NCBI GenBank assembly: GCA_900618795.1
Contig: UYJD01000017.1
Location: forward strand, 312,314 to 376,313
Direction of reading: 5' to 3'
Length of the DNA stretch: 64,000 bases
Source of the DNA: Cyanodermella asteris
Lineage: Eukaryota > Ascomycota > Lecanoromycetes > Ostropales > Stictidaceae
Numbering within the stretch: the stretch's first letter is position 1; the number at the start of each line of letters is the position of its first letter. Positions 33,189 to 43,817 of this stretch are shown here, piece by piece. The notes under the pieces were generated by a model. That model was not told the DNA's origin and did not search any database. It saw nothing but the letters and a program-made list of their open reading frames with translations. Both the position numbers and the translations under genes were made by a program.

Positions 33189-33625
33189 AAAACGAGCGGA
33201 TCAGGAGCGTCGGAGCCTGGCTTTCTGGACACTACCAAGTTCCTCGAGTCACCTGGTTGTACTGTGCAAGACATATGATAAAGCAGTATCACATCGGCAA
33301 AGAACAGAGATGTTCTGAGCATTCAAAACAGGCCTGTTTGAACCACCGAACGCTCTCAACCGAGCAGCAACACGTAGCAGACAGGATGGAGAGATCTTCG
33401 ATTTCCGAGAATGAAGTCCTGGCCGTGAATCCCTCGAACAGGGTGTTGAATATAAGAATTGTATATTGTGCAGCCGCCAAATGCGACAGTATATGTTCTA
33501 TGTTGATAACGCCCGTAGTTGAGCTTGCCCACCGCAGATGAACACCAATGACTTCAGCCAGGCCTTATACCATGAGCGTCTTTCAGCTTCATGTCGAAGT
33601 CATTGTGATGACGCGGCAGATGCCC
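33189..33625. other. convergent 3' region
   Basis: It lies between the ends of the rhodopsin-domain pseudogene and the UPF0183 gene. Nothing else was seen. Confidence 0.4.
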
Positions 33626-35210
33626 TCAATACACAGTCAAGCAACTGACGGCGTCGTTCCCGAGCACTTCGAATAAGAGACCCGGAAAGCCCCAGAGCGC
33701 CGTGTTTCCCACGCCACGTCTGCTGCGTCGCTCACTACCCATGCCAAGTTCACTTCCATCGAGTTCACCCAACAGTTCGCAGCTGCTTCCAGGACTGTCA
33801 GTCCAACCACGATTCAGCACCATTGGCCGCTCCATGAGCCTCTTCTCTTCATCGGTGAGGAAACTTCCAGCCCATTCCTTCTTCAAAACACTCCCAATCT
33901 CGCTGAAACGCGTCTCTGACGTAAGAGGGTACTTGCCCTCAGGAGACCTCTTCACGTCAAGAGCCCAACGACAGCGCCGATAACGGTTAAAAGCATATGA
34001 GCCGGGTACATTTGCATGCAGGACCATCTTGGTAGCAACCAGACCGCCATAGCCAACATGTCTCATTGGTGTGGAGTCGGCACCCGCTGGAGTCAGTGGC
34101 GGAGAGAGATTAACGGTGTCGGAGAGGTATATGTCGAAACCGTACCGATAATAATTATAGAAACATTCTGTATCTCTTGCCTTGCCATCTGGGGTCAAGG
34201 CAGAGGCTAGTTCTTCCTCTGACATCGACTCATCAGTGACCGCGCTCATGGCATCATCTTCAGGCCTGTAGGTTGAGGACCGTAGGTCGACCGGACGCGC
34301 AGCAGTGCTTGTATCGCGGCGTTTGTGGATTGCCAAACGGTAATCATTTTTGCGGTAAACAGAATCAGGCGAACCAAGATTTGAAATTAGATCCTGTGGG
34401 GTAGTCTTGCCTAATATTATCTCCAGTCGTGATAGCCGGCGAACAACATGTATACGACCTTTGCCCCGAACCCGAATCACTTCAACATCGTCTGCAACGG
34501 CTTGCGAAGTCGCGTGAATCATTCGTGGGTGCGGTGGTGGCCTGGTCAAATAGTCTTGTCTTGCCTCCTTCCACGAATTGCCGTTGAATATAGCAAGGCT
34601 CCGAGCTGCTGACGCAGCGCCAGACGAGAGAACGGCTACGAAGTCCGACTCAGACTTCGTCGACCATACAGAATGTTCGACCGAGAACTGGAACGCGAGG
34701 CCTGGATAGGACAAGATGTACGACCCCGTTTTCGACGATTTCTTTGGCGGGAAATATTCGCCTGGGAAGGTGACGCTGAAGATGTCGTAGATCTGGCGGT
34801 ACGCAGGCCCAGTCGCAGCTCTCGGCTCTGTCGCAGCACTGGCGCATGGTACTTTCACAGGACTTGTATTTCTGGAGTTCTTATAGGTCAAGGTAGAACT
34901 TGTGAAGTCGATAACCTCGATGAGTCGCAGACGTTGATCGGGACCGTCGAATCGGAGGCGGATGCCATTCTGTGGCAACGAGACAAGGACCGGTGTACGC
35001 AAGGTGTCTTTCTGAGAATAGGAGATGTTGATGGATGGGAATGTTTGCGACTGGGCCCTTAGTCGTGTCAGAACATCATAGAGAGATGCCCCCAGAGCTA
35101 TGAGGCCAGTCAGCAGCAATCCAGACAGCATTATTTTGCGCCAGGTACGTACATAGAAAGCCCAGCCCCTTTCCCGGCAGGATCTGGAGGTTGGCGGCCT
35201 GATGCGCCAT
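33626..35210 (-). CDS. UPF0183 / PHAF1-like protein
   Basis: Two exons (35210-35153, 35097-33626) around a 55-nt intron give 509 residues. Splicing joins LQILPGKGLGF to LSLGASLYDVLTRLR, restoring the UPF0183 N-terminal strand-helix motif. Then come ISLP-like LVSLPQNGIRLRFDGPDQRL, LIEVIDF, TFPGEYFPP, YILSYPGLAFQF and a C-terminal GFDIYLSD, all family landmarks. A Ser/Glu-rich insertion (about residues 295-335) is fungal-type. The human homologue C16orf70/PHAF1 binds PI3P and associates with phagophores, so a membrane-trafficking or autophagy role is plausible. Without the splice, the apparent N-terminus would be a false hydrophobic leader. An in-frame ATG at 35276 is an alternative start. Confidence 0.9.
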
Positions 35211-35772
35211 GAAGAGACCAGGGCGATAAGAGAGTGAAGAGTCAATAGCAGGAGGTGAATGATAGACTTCAGACACTCCTGAAGCTGGAGAGAAGTCAAC
35301 CCATGGGCGGTGGAGTCATCGCGGCGGTGCCAATGTACCGCAGGCGGCTGACTTGGATCAGTGCCCGCTGCACATGATGCTGTCCCACGGGCAAGCAGAC
35401 AATGATGATGTGGTCAGAGCAGGCTTGCTCACAGGGCGTGCGGACAGCAGACACAAGCAAGACGGGAAAGCAATGCGAGCAACAATGCCAGCTGTGGTAC
35501 GCTGCGAGGAGGAGAGCACAGAGTGAAGCGATAGCTCCAAGCAAGCTGATGTCGAGAGGGCGAGGGGTAGAAGCAGCTGCGGCTGCAGCTCCGCGCGAGC
35601 AACAGACGCCCCAGCCCGGCTTAGCGCCGACGCACGCCAAGCCGCGCCCGTGTGTTTGCTTTGGCCCGTTGCTTGTTTACATTCAGTACCTGCCCTCACC
35701 CTTGTCGCGGCCGCATTCTAGCTCAGAGGTACAGTGTTTGTCCAGCGACCTGCCACCGTCGCATCCATCGCA
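35211..35772. promoter_or_regulatory. divergent promoter region, UPF0183 gene / kinesin-5
   Basis: The 562 bp lie between two divergent starts. An alanine-codon-like GCAGCTGCGGCTGCAG stretch occurs near 35,573. No gene and no well-defined site were seen. Confidence 0.4.
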
Positions 35773-38700
35773 ATGCCACCGAGGACGAAAGCTGCGGCCG
35801 GCACAGCTTTCAGGATGAAGCCCTCACGACCACCATCTGCCCTCGGCGCCAGGCCAGCATCGTCGCGCCCTGGTCTTCCAGGTCGATCCGCCTCTGTGGT
35901 ACCGATCACATCGACCCGAGGAGGCGCCATGTCGCCACCAAATAGCATTGCCTCAGGTCCTGTCAGCCGAAATCGATCGCCCAACGGGCTGGTGGCGGGA
36001 GTCAAGCGTAAGGAGCGAGACTACGAAGAAGAGGCTGCGCTGGCCACCAACATAAATGTTGTCGTCCGCTGCCGAGGCCGAAACGATCGCGAGGTCAAGG
36101 AGAACAGCACCGTAGTTGTCAAGCCAGACAAGACGGTCGGAAAGAATCTTGAAGTCTCAATGGGGGCCAACGCCATGAAGAAGAGTTACAATTTCGACCG
36201 AGTTTTTTCTGCCGCCGCCAGCCAGGGCATGGTTTTCGACGAGGTAGTCGCGCCTATCCTGACCGATACTATGCACGGTTTCAATTGCACAATTTTCGCA
36301 TACGGCCAGACCGGAACTGGGAAAACATACACAATGTCTGGTGACATGTCCGACGGGCTCGGACTCAAATCCGACTACATAGGCATCATTCCTCGCGTAC
36401 TCAACGCCCTCTTCAAAAATCTCGAAACCGACGAGCCTGAGGAGAAGTCGGTAAAGTGCTCTTTCATTGAATTGTACAACGAGGAGCTGCGGGATCTCAT
36501 CGCGTTGGATGAAAGCGCTAAGCTCAAGATCTACGATCAGGAGAAGAAAGGACATACCAGCACCATCGTCCAGGGCATGGAAGAGACCCACATCAAGGAT
36601 GCACAGGGCGGCATGGCCCTCCTTGAGCTCGGCAACACCCGGAGACAGGTCGCAGCGACCAAATGCAACGATCTGAGCTCTCGAAGCCACACCGTTTTCA
36701 CCGTCACAGTCTATACGAAGCGCTTGTTAGAATCTGGGGAAGAAGTTGTCTACACGGGAAAGCTGAACCTGGTTGATCTGGCAGGAAGCGAGAACATTCA
36801 ACGCAGCGGAGCGGAAAACAAGCGTGCTGCCGAAGCTGGCCTCATCAACAAAAGTCTCCTCACGTTGGGCCGTGTCATCAACGCGCTTGTGGACAAAGGC
36901 TCTCACATCCCTTACCGGGAATCGAAACTGACACGCTTACTTCAAGACTCTCTTGGCGGAAGGACTAAAACTTGCATCATTGCGACTGTATCCCCTGCCA
37001 AGTCCAATCTCGAGGAGACCATTTCCACACTGGACTACGCTTTCCGCGCCAAGAACATCAAGAACAAACCGCAAAGCAACAGACCAATATCAAAGCACAC
37101 TCTTCTGCACGAATTCACGGCCGAGATACAACAGCTCAAAAGTGAGCTTATAATGACGAGGAATCGTAACGGTGTCTACATGTCGACCGAGCAGCACGAG
37201 GAAGTCATTGGTGAAAACGAATCTCTGAAGGTCCTCAGTGACGAGCAAAGAGCGAAGCTCGAGATCATGGAAGACAATTTGCGCAACAAGACCCATGAGT
37301 TGCTAGATCTGAGCAACGACTTTCTGGGACTCAAGCAGGACAACGAAGATACCAAGCAAGCTTTGGAAACGACCAGCGATACCCTTGAGCAGACAAACAT
37401 TGTCTTGGCAGACTTCAAACAAAGGCTCAGCGGAGAGACGCTCATGCGTAAGGCACATCAAGGCACAGAGCAGGAACTTGCGGCAAAAGGTGAACAGCTC
37501 ATCTCGACCCTTGGTCGCACAGTCAAGGACGTGCATGGTCTTCATGACAAACTTCGCAGGAAAAGCCATCTACAGTCTGTCAATCGCACCAATTGGCAGG
37601 CCTCGCAGACCGAAGTCTCGTCTGTGACCAAGTTGGTGGAGGCTCGAATCGACGATTTTCAGAATCGTCAGCAGCAACTGCTCGCTCAGCTCTCGGAGCG
37701 CTTGAATGGCTTTGTTGCCAGCGAGCTCGATGACATTGAACACCATCAAAAAAGCACAAGCATCTCAGCTACGGAACTCGATACATTGCGGATCGATGCA
37801 ACACAACAATCACTGGAGGCACACAATAGCCTCAACAACGTGGTGGACGGCATCAAAGATCTCCGTGAGGATGTCAAGTTAAAAGTTGGCGACGGGTTGC
37901 GCGATCTGGCTGCAGCGGCTGGCCGGATTTCGGCTGGCGTCGTCGCCGAGCTCAATCAGTTTCGCCAGCAGCTTCACAACTCATACGGTACTCTAGGCGA
38001 GGAGATAAAGACCATGTTTGAGTCACTAGATCATCAGCTCGTTGCACAAAAGATTGACGCTCATCGGCTCCGGGATACATTGCAAGCTACGACAATAGCT
38101 GCTCAGAAGAGAGAGGAAGAGCTTGCCGCCAAATTGGAGAACTCTCTCCTTGAGGAAAAGACTAGGGCCACACGAGAGCGCTCGAGTCTCATCACCCAAA
38201 TTACCGAGCTTGTCAATCAGAACGGCCGGTCTCAAGACGAACGCTTCGACTCATTGGCCATAACCGCCAAGAATGATATGCAGGTAGCTCAAGCTACTTC
38301 CTCTCTCGACCTGCAGGTCTGTCAAACAGGTCTTGAAGCCTGGATCGAGAGAGAAGCGTCTCTCCAAAGCTCAATGCTTTCCTCGCGCGATATTTTGAAA
38401 GTGAGGCTAGCAACAGTTTGGGTAGCCGTGGAAGACACCCACAGGGCAATCTCAAACACAGCGAAGGCTGTCTCTGAGCAAACAGCACGCACTGTGGACG
38501 AGCAGATGGTGGGAATGGATGATAAGATGCAGTCTTTGGATGATTTCGTCACCAAAGCTCGTTCGCAGAATGAAAAATTACACACCTCACACCAGATTTC
38601 ACTGGACAATTTGGGCGCCTTAGCGGGCAACGCTTTCAACGCAACCTCTTCCCTCCTGGAATCCCGATTTGCAAAGGCAAGCATCTTCCATGGTGAAGCA

Positions 38701-39426
38701 GCGGGCAACATCGAATCACTTCAAGACCAGATACCTACCATGGGCGAATCAATGCAACAGCCACTTATCGATCTTCGCGAAACAGTTTCAGGCGCCCATT
38801 TGGCCGAATACAGCCCAACTGGTGAAACACCGCTTAGGCGTCAATATCACTACCCGAAGGCGCTGCCACGAACCGCTGCTCGCGAGCAAGTGCTCGCTCG
38901 AGGTGAGCCTTTGACAATAGAGATGCCCGCGTTGGAACCGAGTCCCTCGTCTGCGCCCCCGAGCCCAAGCAAAGAGAAAGTCTACACGGACGCCGATTCT
39001 ACGTCTGCGGCTACTGTTCTTATGCGGAATGCCCGCGTTACGCTATCACCAGTCTCACCGAACAAGCAACGCCGCGCAAAAGACGAAGACAACACCATGC
39101 CGGTCAATTTGCCTTCTCTTCGTGAGATCGACGCTAATATCGCGATTGCGCCCCCCCTGCTGAGTCGGGGTAGCGATGGTAAGGTGAAGACTGTCGCCGG
39201 CAGCAAACACCAAATTGACTACGACAGCAACACTGCTCCAGTGACCGTCGACCTCGGTCTGAGCAAAAGTGTGATAAGAGAAATGGGTCCACCGCCGCTC
39301 AAGAAGCTAGCAACAGAAGCGAATAAGAGTCGGATCGGACGTCGTGCTGAGGGCAGGGAGAATCTGCCATTTGACAGGAGCGTAGGGGGACGAAGAACAC
39401 TGAGGAGCAGTGTGAGAAATACGTGA
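35773..39426 (+). CDS. bimC: kinesin-5 (BimC/Cut7/Eg5) mitotic motor
   Basis: This single exon encodes 1217 residues. The frame is open upstream only to a GTG, so the ATG of MPPRTKAAAG is chosen. A basic, Pro/Ser-rich N-terminal extension (about 1-90) precedes the motor: NINVVVRCRGRN, P-loop GQTGTGKT (178-185), switch I NDLSSRSHTVF (near 299), switch II LVDLAGSE (333-340) and the neck region NIKNKPQ. A long coiled-coil stalk (about 440-960) follows. The tail has the BimC box TGETPLRRQYHYP with its CDK-site threonine at about 1019. Kinesin-5 tetramers slide antiparallel microtubules for spindle bipolarity; the box phosphothreonine recruits them to the spindle in mitosis. Length and layout are normal for filamentous fungi. 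Confidence 0.96.
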   Translation: MPPRTKAAAGTAFRMKPSRPPSALGARPASSRPGLPGRSASVVPITSTRGGAMSPPNSIASGPVSRNRSPNGLVAGVKRKERDYEEEAALATNINVVVRCRGRNDREVKENSTVVVKPDKTVGKNLEVSMGANAMKKSYNFDRVFSAAASQGMVFDEVVAPILTDTMHGFNCTIFAYGQTGTGKTYTMSGDMSDGLGLKSDYIGIIPRVLNALFKNLETDEPEEKSVKCSFIELYNEELRDLIALDESAKLKIYDQEKKGHTSTIVQGMEETHIKDAQGGMALLELGNTRRQVAATKCNDLSSRSHTVFTVTVYTKRLLESGEEVVYTGKLNLVDLAGSENIQRSGAENKRAAEAGLINKSLLTLGRVINALVDKGSHIPYRESKLTRLLQDSLGGRTKTCIIATVSPAKSNLEETISTLDYAFRAKNIKNKPQSNRPISKHTLLHEFTAEIQQLKSELIMTRNRNGVYMSTEQHEEVIGENESLKVLSDEQRAKLEIMEDNLRNKTHELLDLSNDFLGLKQDNEDTKQALETTSDTLEQTNIVLADFKQRLSGETLMRKAHQGTEQELAAKGEQLISTLGRTVKDVHGLHDKLRRKSHLQSVNRTNWQASQTEVSSVTKLVEARIDDFQNRQQQLLAQLSERLNGFVASELDDIEHHQKSTSISATELDTLRIDATQQSLEAHNSLNNVVDGIKDLREDVKLKVGDGLRDLAAAAGRISAGVVAELNQFRQQLHNSYGTLGEEIKTMFESLDHQLVAQKIDAHRLRDTLQATTIAAQKREEELAAKLENSLLEEKTRATRERSSLITQITELVNQNGRSQDERFDSLAITAKNDMQVAQATSSLDLQVCQTGLEAWIEREASLQSSMLSSRDILKVRLATVWVAVEDTHRAISNTAKAVSEQTARTVDEQMVGMDDKMQSLDDFVTKARSQNEKLHTSHQISLDNLGALAGNAFNATSSLLESRFAKASIFHGEAAGNIESLQDQIPTMGESMQQPLIDLRETVSGAHLAEYSPTGETPLRRQYHYPKALPRTAAREQVLARGEPLTIEMPALEPSPSSAPPSPSKEKVYTDADSTSAATVLMRNARVTLSPVSPNKQRRAKDEDNTMPVNLPSLREIDANIAIAPPLLSRGSDGKVKTVAGSKHQIDYDSNTAPVTVDLGLSKSVIREMGPPPLKKLATEANKSRIGRRAEGRENLPFDRSVGGRRTLRSSVRNT

Positions 39427-40702
39427 TTACGGCGCGAGCGATGAGCTTTCGAACATGTTTGTGTGCTTGGAGATTGCAGTATGATACCCCGTCATTGCAT
39501 AGAAGGGTCCTTTACCCATCGTCAATAGAGAACTTGGGCGCTTTGGAAACCGTAGTCAGGATCATATCGTTTATTGAATGACTCAGTTCTCCAAACGTGA
39601 AAAGTACTTTTGAGTCTCTCCACGCAAGTTCACAATGCCCGGCATGAGCAGTGACTGTCGCACGTTTGCAGGCTACTGATGGCCGCAGTGAGTGCGTGCC
39701 TCTTCGCACAATGATCATGGTGAGCGCAGACTGTCCAAGACACGCACAATCGTGTGTCACCCGAGTACTGCGTGTCTTTTCGTCGGACAGATGTGCTGTC
39801 AGACAGAGGGACCAGACTTATGGTTATCAAATCATGGATCCAGCACATTGTGACTTAGCCAGCGTCGTAGTAATACGGAAATTGGGATTCAGAGATGTCT
39901 TGCAGTCTGGCCGGCGTTGCCAGCGAACGAGCTGCTCGGCATCCCACCTGTGGTTGCAACGCATCAGAACCTCATACCGCCGAAGCCCGAAGTAGCCTTC
40001 ATTATTGGCATCACGTGTGGTGGACGACGCACCCACTAAAAAGACCAACGTGACCATAGTCACTGGCGCGATCGGCGTTGCATATCTTTGATGTACCCCC
40101 CCTTGGCTCGCCTCACGGATGGCTCATGTGTGCTAGAGAAGCAGGTTTGTCAGCCCGCGAGCCGATTGGCCATGGAAACGTTGATGGAACACGTTCGTCC
40201 GAAACCCTCACGATGATCAGCATGAAGCTCCGCTCCTAGCTCAGGCATTTGGGCGGTGCTCTTGCACGACATGCCAGTTTGGGAGACTATCTCCTTGGAC
40301 GGCAAGCAAAGAGGGTCCGTCCAGCAGTGCAGGAGCACAACACGTGCAGCGCTGGCCGCGCTGCTCTTGTGCAGGTAAGTAGCGAGAGTCGTTCCACCTT
40401 GGTCATGACTCCGCTGTCGTTACCACTACAACCCTCTTGTATATAGCCCCGAGCGGTACGCCGATCGTTTGCGGGCTTGCGCAAGCGGTACTGCGTGGGA
40501 CCGTCCATGCGCTCTGAAGTGTACAGACGAGTCTGGCAGAGGGGCGTCGGTACCGAACCTTCACGGTGATACGTATAAGATACCTCAGTCCCCGTTCTCG
40601 TGGAGATGTCTCTCCTGCAGACGCCAGAGGCTGGCAGCTTGGGAAGCGAATCATTCTTCACACTGTATATACTTTCTTTCGATTCTCACCAGAACATTCA
40701 CG
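39427..40702. promoter_or_regulatory. intergenic; promoter of the cutinase-family gene
   Basis: No gene was seen. TATA-like sequences occur at 40,439-40,446 (GTATATAG), 40,573-40,580 (GTATAAGA) and 40,663-40,670 (GTATATAC). The middle is a plausible core promoter about 125 bp before the ATG; the last lies only ~35 bp before it. Upstream sequence (39,500-40,400) shows nothing recognisable. Confidence 0.4.
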
Positions 40703-41452
40703 ATGGTCCAGTTCACTGCTTTCTTCGCTGCCGCTGCCCTGACGTCCGTCGTCTCGGCCCTCCCACTTAGCCCACGCCAGACCTGTTACTCTGGCTTCTA
40801 CATGATCGTTGCTCGTGGCAGCAATGAAGCTCCAGGAGAAGGCAAACCGGGGCAGGTTGCTGATCTGATTGCTGCTCAAGTGCCGGACTCCGCCAGCGTC
40901 GCAGTCGACTATCCCGCTAGTATCCTCAAGAAGCGACAGGCATACCCGGAATCGGTGGACGACGGCATCAACGACACAAAGCAAAAGATCCAGGACTATG
41001 TCAACGCATGCGGATCATCTAGCCGGATCGTCCTGATCGGATACAGCCAGGGTGGAAACGTGATGACCGATGTTCTGGCCGGTGGTGTCGACAAGCCAGA
41101 TCCCATTGGCTCTGATATCAGGCCGTACAGTAAGTGCTCTGCCTCCTCAGCGGGTTGAAGCTCGTTCATGGGAGCTAACACTCAAGTAGTCAGTGGTGTG
41201 GCCGTTTTCGGCGACCCATCCTTCACCGCGGGTCAGTCATTCGATGTTGGAACCGCCACCAAGGACGGCATCTTCGCTCGCGAGGAGGGTGGTGACAGCC
41301 TTGCGCTCCTCAACACATACGCCAGTGTTCTGCGCAGCTACTGCGATGAGCACGATCCATTCTGCGCTTCCGGGGACGACTTGAATGTTCATTATAATGA
41401 GGTACCCAACCACGCTCAGGCCGCCGCCGACTTCATCGTTTCCCTAGCATAG
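40703..41452 (+). CDS. secreted cutinase / acetylxylan-esterase family protein (CE5)
   Basis: Two exons (40703-41129, 41190-41452) with a 60-nt phase-1 intron give 229 residues. A signal peptide covers about residues 1-19 (MVQFTAFFAAAALTSVVSA), followed by a short propeptide-like PLSPR. The mature protein has CYSGFYMIVARGSNEAPGEG (oxyanion region), the nucleophile motif GYSQGG (Ser115), FGDPSF, then DPFC (Asp198) and a histidine at 210, the CE5 Ser-Asp-His triad with its disulfide cysteines. Such enzymes hydrolyse cutin, short esters or acetylated xylan outside the cell. The acetylxylan-esterase-like ARGSNE version favours AXE-type activity over true cutinase, but I cannot separate them. Nearby genes are unrelated. 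Confidence 0.93.
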
Positions 41453-42009
41453 CTGAGGCTTCACTTGCCTCATTTAATTCGACAACGACGTATGACAAAA
41501 TTGCAGGAACAAAGCCTGCGATAGAAGAGACCACACTCCAAGCCCGACTTGTACATATGCTTGTGGCTCTCTCGACAATATTATTACATTTTGACGCTTA
41601 GTCTGGTTCTGGGTACGCGTCGCTCCTGTTGCTGTAATTGAGGCCGGTGCCAGTCGATATCGTGCACGACATTCTGGAACAAGACGTAAAGCCATCTTGA
41701 CAAGGATTCCATGGTCAGTAGTACCGCCGTGGTCATTCGTGTCGTGATAGGCGGGTTCAGATGTGCCGTAGGTAACAGGAATTCGAGGTCTTTCACATGA
41801 AGCTCAAGGTGACGTGCGCGTCGGAGTTGCCGCCGTAACACCCCACTCCGAGCTTTTATTTACTTTGACATTTTGCTCGGTGTGTTAACAAATGTGAACG
41901 GAGAAGCAGTTGAAAAGACACGACTTAGTCTGCGTGTGGGATCGTGCTGGCGGCGGGAAAGCGCTGCGAGACCCGCAAGGAAGCGAATAAACCTTGACCG
42001 CTACCGAAC
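41453..42009. other. intergenic between cutinase and MRI1
   Basis: It holds the cutinase 3' UTR and the MRI1 promoter. No further feature was seen. Confidence 0.4.
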
Positions 42010-43248
42010 ATGGTTCTGCAAGCCATCAAGTATTCTCGGGGGACGTTGGAAGTCTTGGACCAGTTGGCACTTCCTCACCGTCAAGTCTACGATCATGTCC
42101 GGACCGCAGAAGATGCCTGGGAGTCTATCAGATCCATGAAAGTGCGCGGGGCGCCAGCCATCGCTATCGTCGCCGCCTTGTCTGTTGCAGTTGAGCTTGC
42201 CAACTCCTCAACGCAAAATGACAACACAGCGACCAGAGACTGGATTGTTCATCGCTTGCAGTATTTGGTGACCAGTCGACCAACAGCAGTCAATCTTAGC
42301 GATGCGGTAGCCAAACTGAGCGCCATCGTGAACCTAGCCGCGGGAGATGGAAGCAGTGTGAAGGACAGCTACATCGTGGCTGCAGAGCAGATGCTCATCG
42401 ATGATGTTAGCGATAACCAGCACATTGGTGAGTATGGTGCGCAGTGGATTCTGAGGAAGGCCGGACCGGACCGCAAAGTCAGTGTTCTCACTCACTGCAA
42501 CACTGGCTCTCTTGCCACCGCAGGATACGGAACGGCGCTCGGAATCATTCGCTCTTTGCATGCATCAGGCCGCCTTGCGCATGTGTACTATGGCGAGACA
42601 CGCCCGTATAACCAGGGATCACGATTGACGGGATATGAGCTTCTGCATGATGAGATACCTTGCACCCTCATTACCGACAGCATGGCAGCGGCGTTGATGG
42701 CACAGAAGGGACCAAGCTCGACAGAGCACGCAGGAAAACTGGCTGGCAAAAATGCAGGTGACAATGAAGCTCCGCTGGTGGCCGTGATAGTTGGAGCGGA
42801 TCGAGTGGCAGCCAACGGAGACACAGCAAACAAAATCGGTACCTATGCCCTTTCGGTCCTTGCAAAGTTTCATGGACTCGCTTTTGTCGTTGCGGCGCCA
42901 CGAACAACGATTGACCTTAAGACAAAAGGTGGCCAGGACATCGTAATTGAAGAAAGGAACAAGCGGGAAGTGACCACAGTCAAGGGGCCGGTTGTCACTG
43001 GAGACACACTCAGCCTGGACGAGGTCAAGGAAGTCAGCATAGCTCCGCAAGCGACGAATGCCTGGAATCCAGCTTTCGACGTCACCCCGGCGAGTCTTAT
43101 CGATGCGGTGGTGACCGAGGTAGGAGTTGTGCAGAAGGACGTTGGAATCTTCGATTTGACACGAATATTCGCGATAGACAAGGAACAGGCGCGGGGTCTA
43201 TCAAGCAAAGCACCCGCGGCCATGCCAGATCCTGCGGAGGGTCCGTAG
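42010..43248 (+). CDS. MRI1: methylthioribose-1-phosphate isomerase, methionine salvage
   Basis: This single exon encodes 412 residues, the usual length for fungal MRI1 (yeast 411). It converts 5-methylthioribose-1-phosphate to 5-methylthioribulose-1-phosphate in the salvage of methionine from methylthioadenosine. Landmarks in order: [16 protein letters not shown] (about 43-60), [10 protein letters not shown] with the catalytic cysteine (about 161-170), [19 protein letters not shown] (about 197-215), [18 protein letters not shown] with the catalytic aspartate, and [11 protein letters not shown]. Family members belong to the eIF2B-alpha/beta/delta-like fold, but these residues identify the isomerase. 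The ATG is supported by the conserved [11 protein letters not shown] start. Confidence 0.96.
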   Translation: MVLQAIKYSRGTLEVLDQLALPHRQVYDHVRTAEDAWESIRSMKVRGAPAIAIVAALSVAVELANSSTQNDNTATRDWIVHRLQYLVTSRPTAVNLSDAVAKLSAIVNLAAGDGSSVKDSYIVAAEQMLIDDVSDNQHIGEYGAQWILRKAGPDRKVSVLTHCNTGSLATAGYGTALGIIRSLHASGRLAHVYYGETRPYNQGSRLTGYELLHDEIPCTLITDSMAAALMAQKGPSSTEHAGKLAGKNAGDNEAPLVAVIVGADRVAANGDTANKIGTYALSVLAKFHGLAFVVAAPRTTIDLKTKGGQDIVIEERNKREVTTVKGPVVTGDTLSLDEVKEVSIAPQATNAWNPAFDVTPASLIDAVVTEVGVVQKDVGIFDLTRIFAIDKEQARGLSSKAPAAMPDPAEGP

Positions 43249-43817
43249 AACGTTTGAGTCACGCCCTTGAAGAAATCCTCGGAGAATGAAATGAACTCAT
43301 CAAATACTGTGATAGAGGTCGAATCTGTGGCTAAAGTCTTGCCACAAATGCCGTGACAACGAGACATGATTGCCGTGCTACTAGGTAGCAAATGCAATGG
43401 AAGCGATGCCGTCGATGGCCGAGTCCATACGCAACACTCACGAGACTCTGTGTTTAGCTGTGGTGGTTAGACAAGAGACACCTCGCCGTTCAAGCATCAA
43501 TGGCTTTGTCGTAGACCGAGACAGATTCGCTGTCCATGACCTGGCATGGTGTTCACAGCTGTGATGTCTTTTGACAAGGATCCGGACACGTGAGTGATCC
43601 GAACACTCGTTCAACCTCGTGGAGTGCGCTAGTGTCGTCACATGCGGAAGGCTTCCAGATCGAGTATCAACTTCCCCTGCGCCGCGAGACCTTGCAAACT
43701 CCGCGCACTTCAACACCACAGCCTCGACGGCAAGCAGAGACCGAGCTTTGCGGGCCGACATGCGTGTTCAGTACATTATCTTGCGTTCCTGGTGACGACG
43801 CGCCCAATGTATCGGGC
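43249..43817. other. intergenic upstream of the membrane-tail protein gene
   Basis: The plus-strand frame of the next gene is open from 43,590 but begins with GTG, not ATG, so 43,590-43,817 may be 5' UTR, or coding if an upstream exon supplies the start. Nothing else was seen. Confidence 0.4.

Noticed and set aside
35716-35731. tRNA A-box-like TAGCTCAGAGGT
   Set aside because: No B box follows at the needed distance; it lies in the kinesin 5' leader.
35734-35772. Upstream extension of kinesin-5
   Set aside because: The frame opens only with a GTG; the first ATG at 35773 gives the family's usual basic leader.
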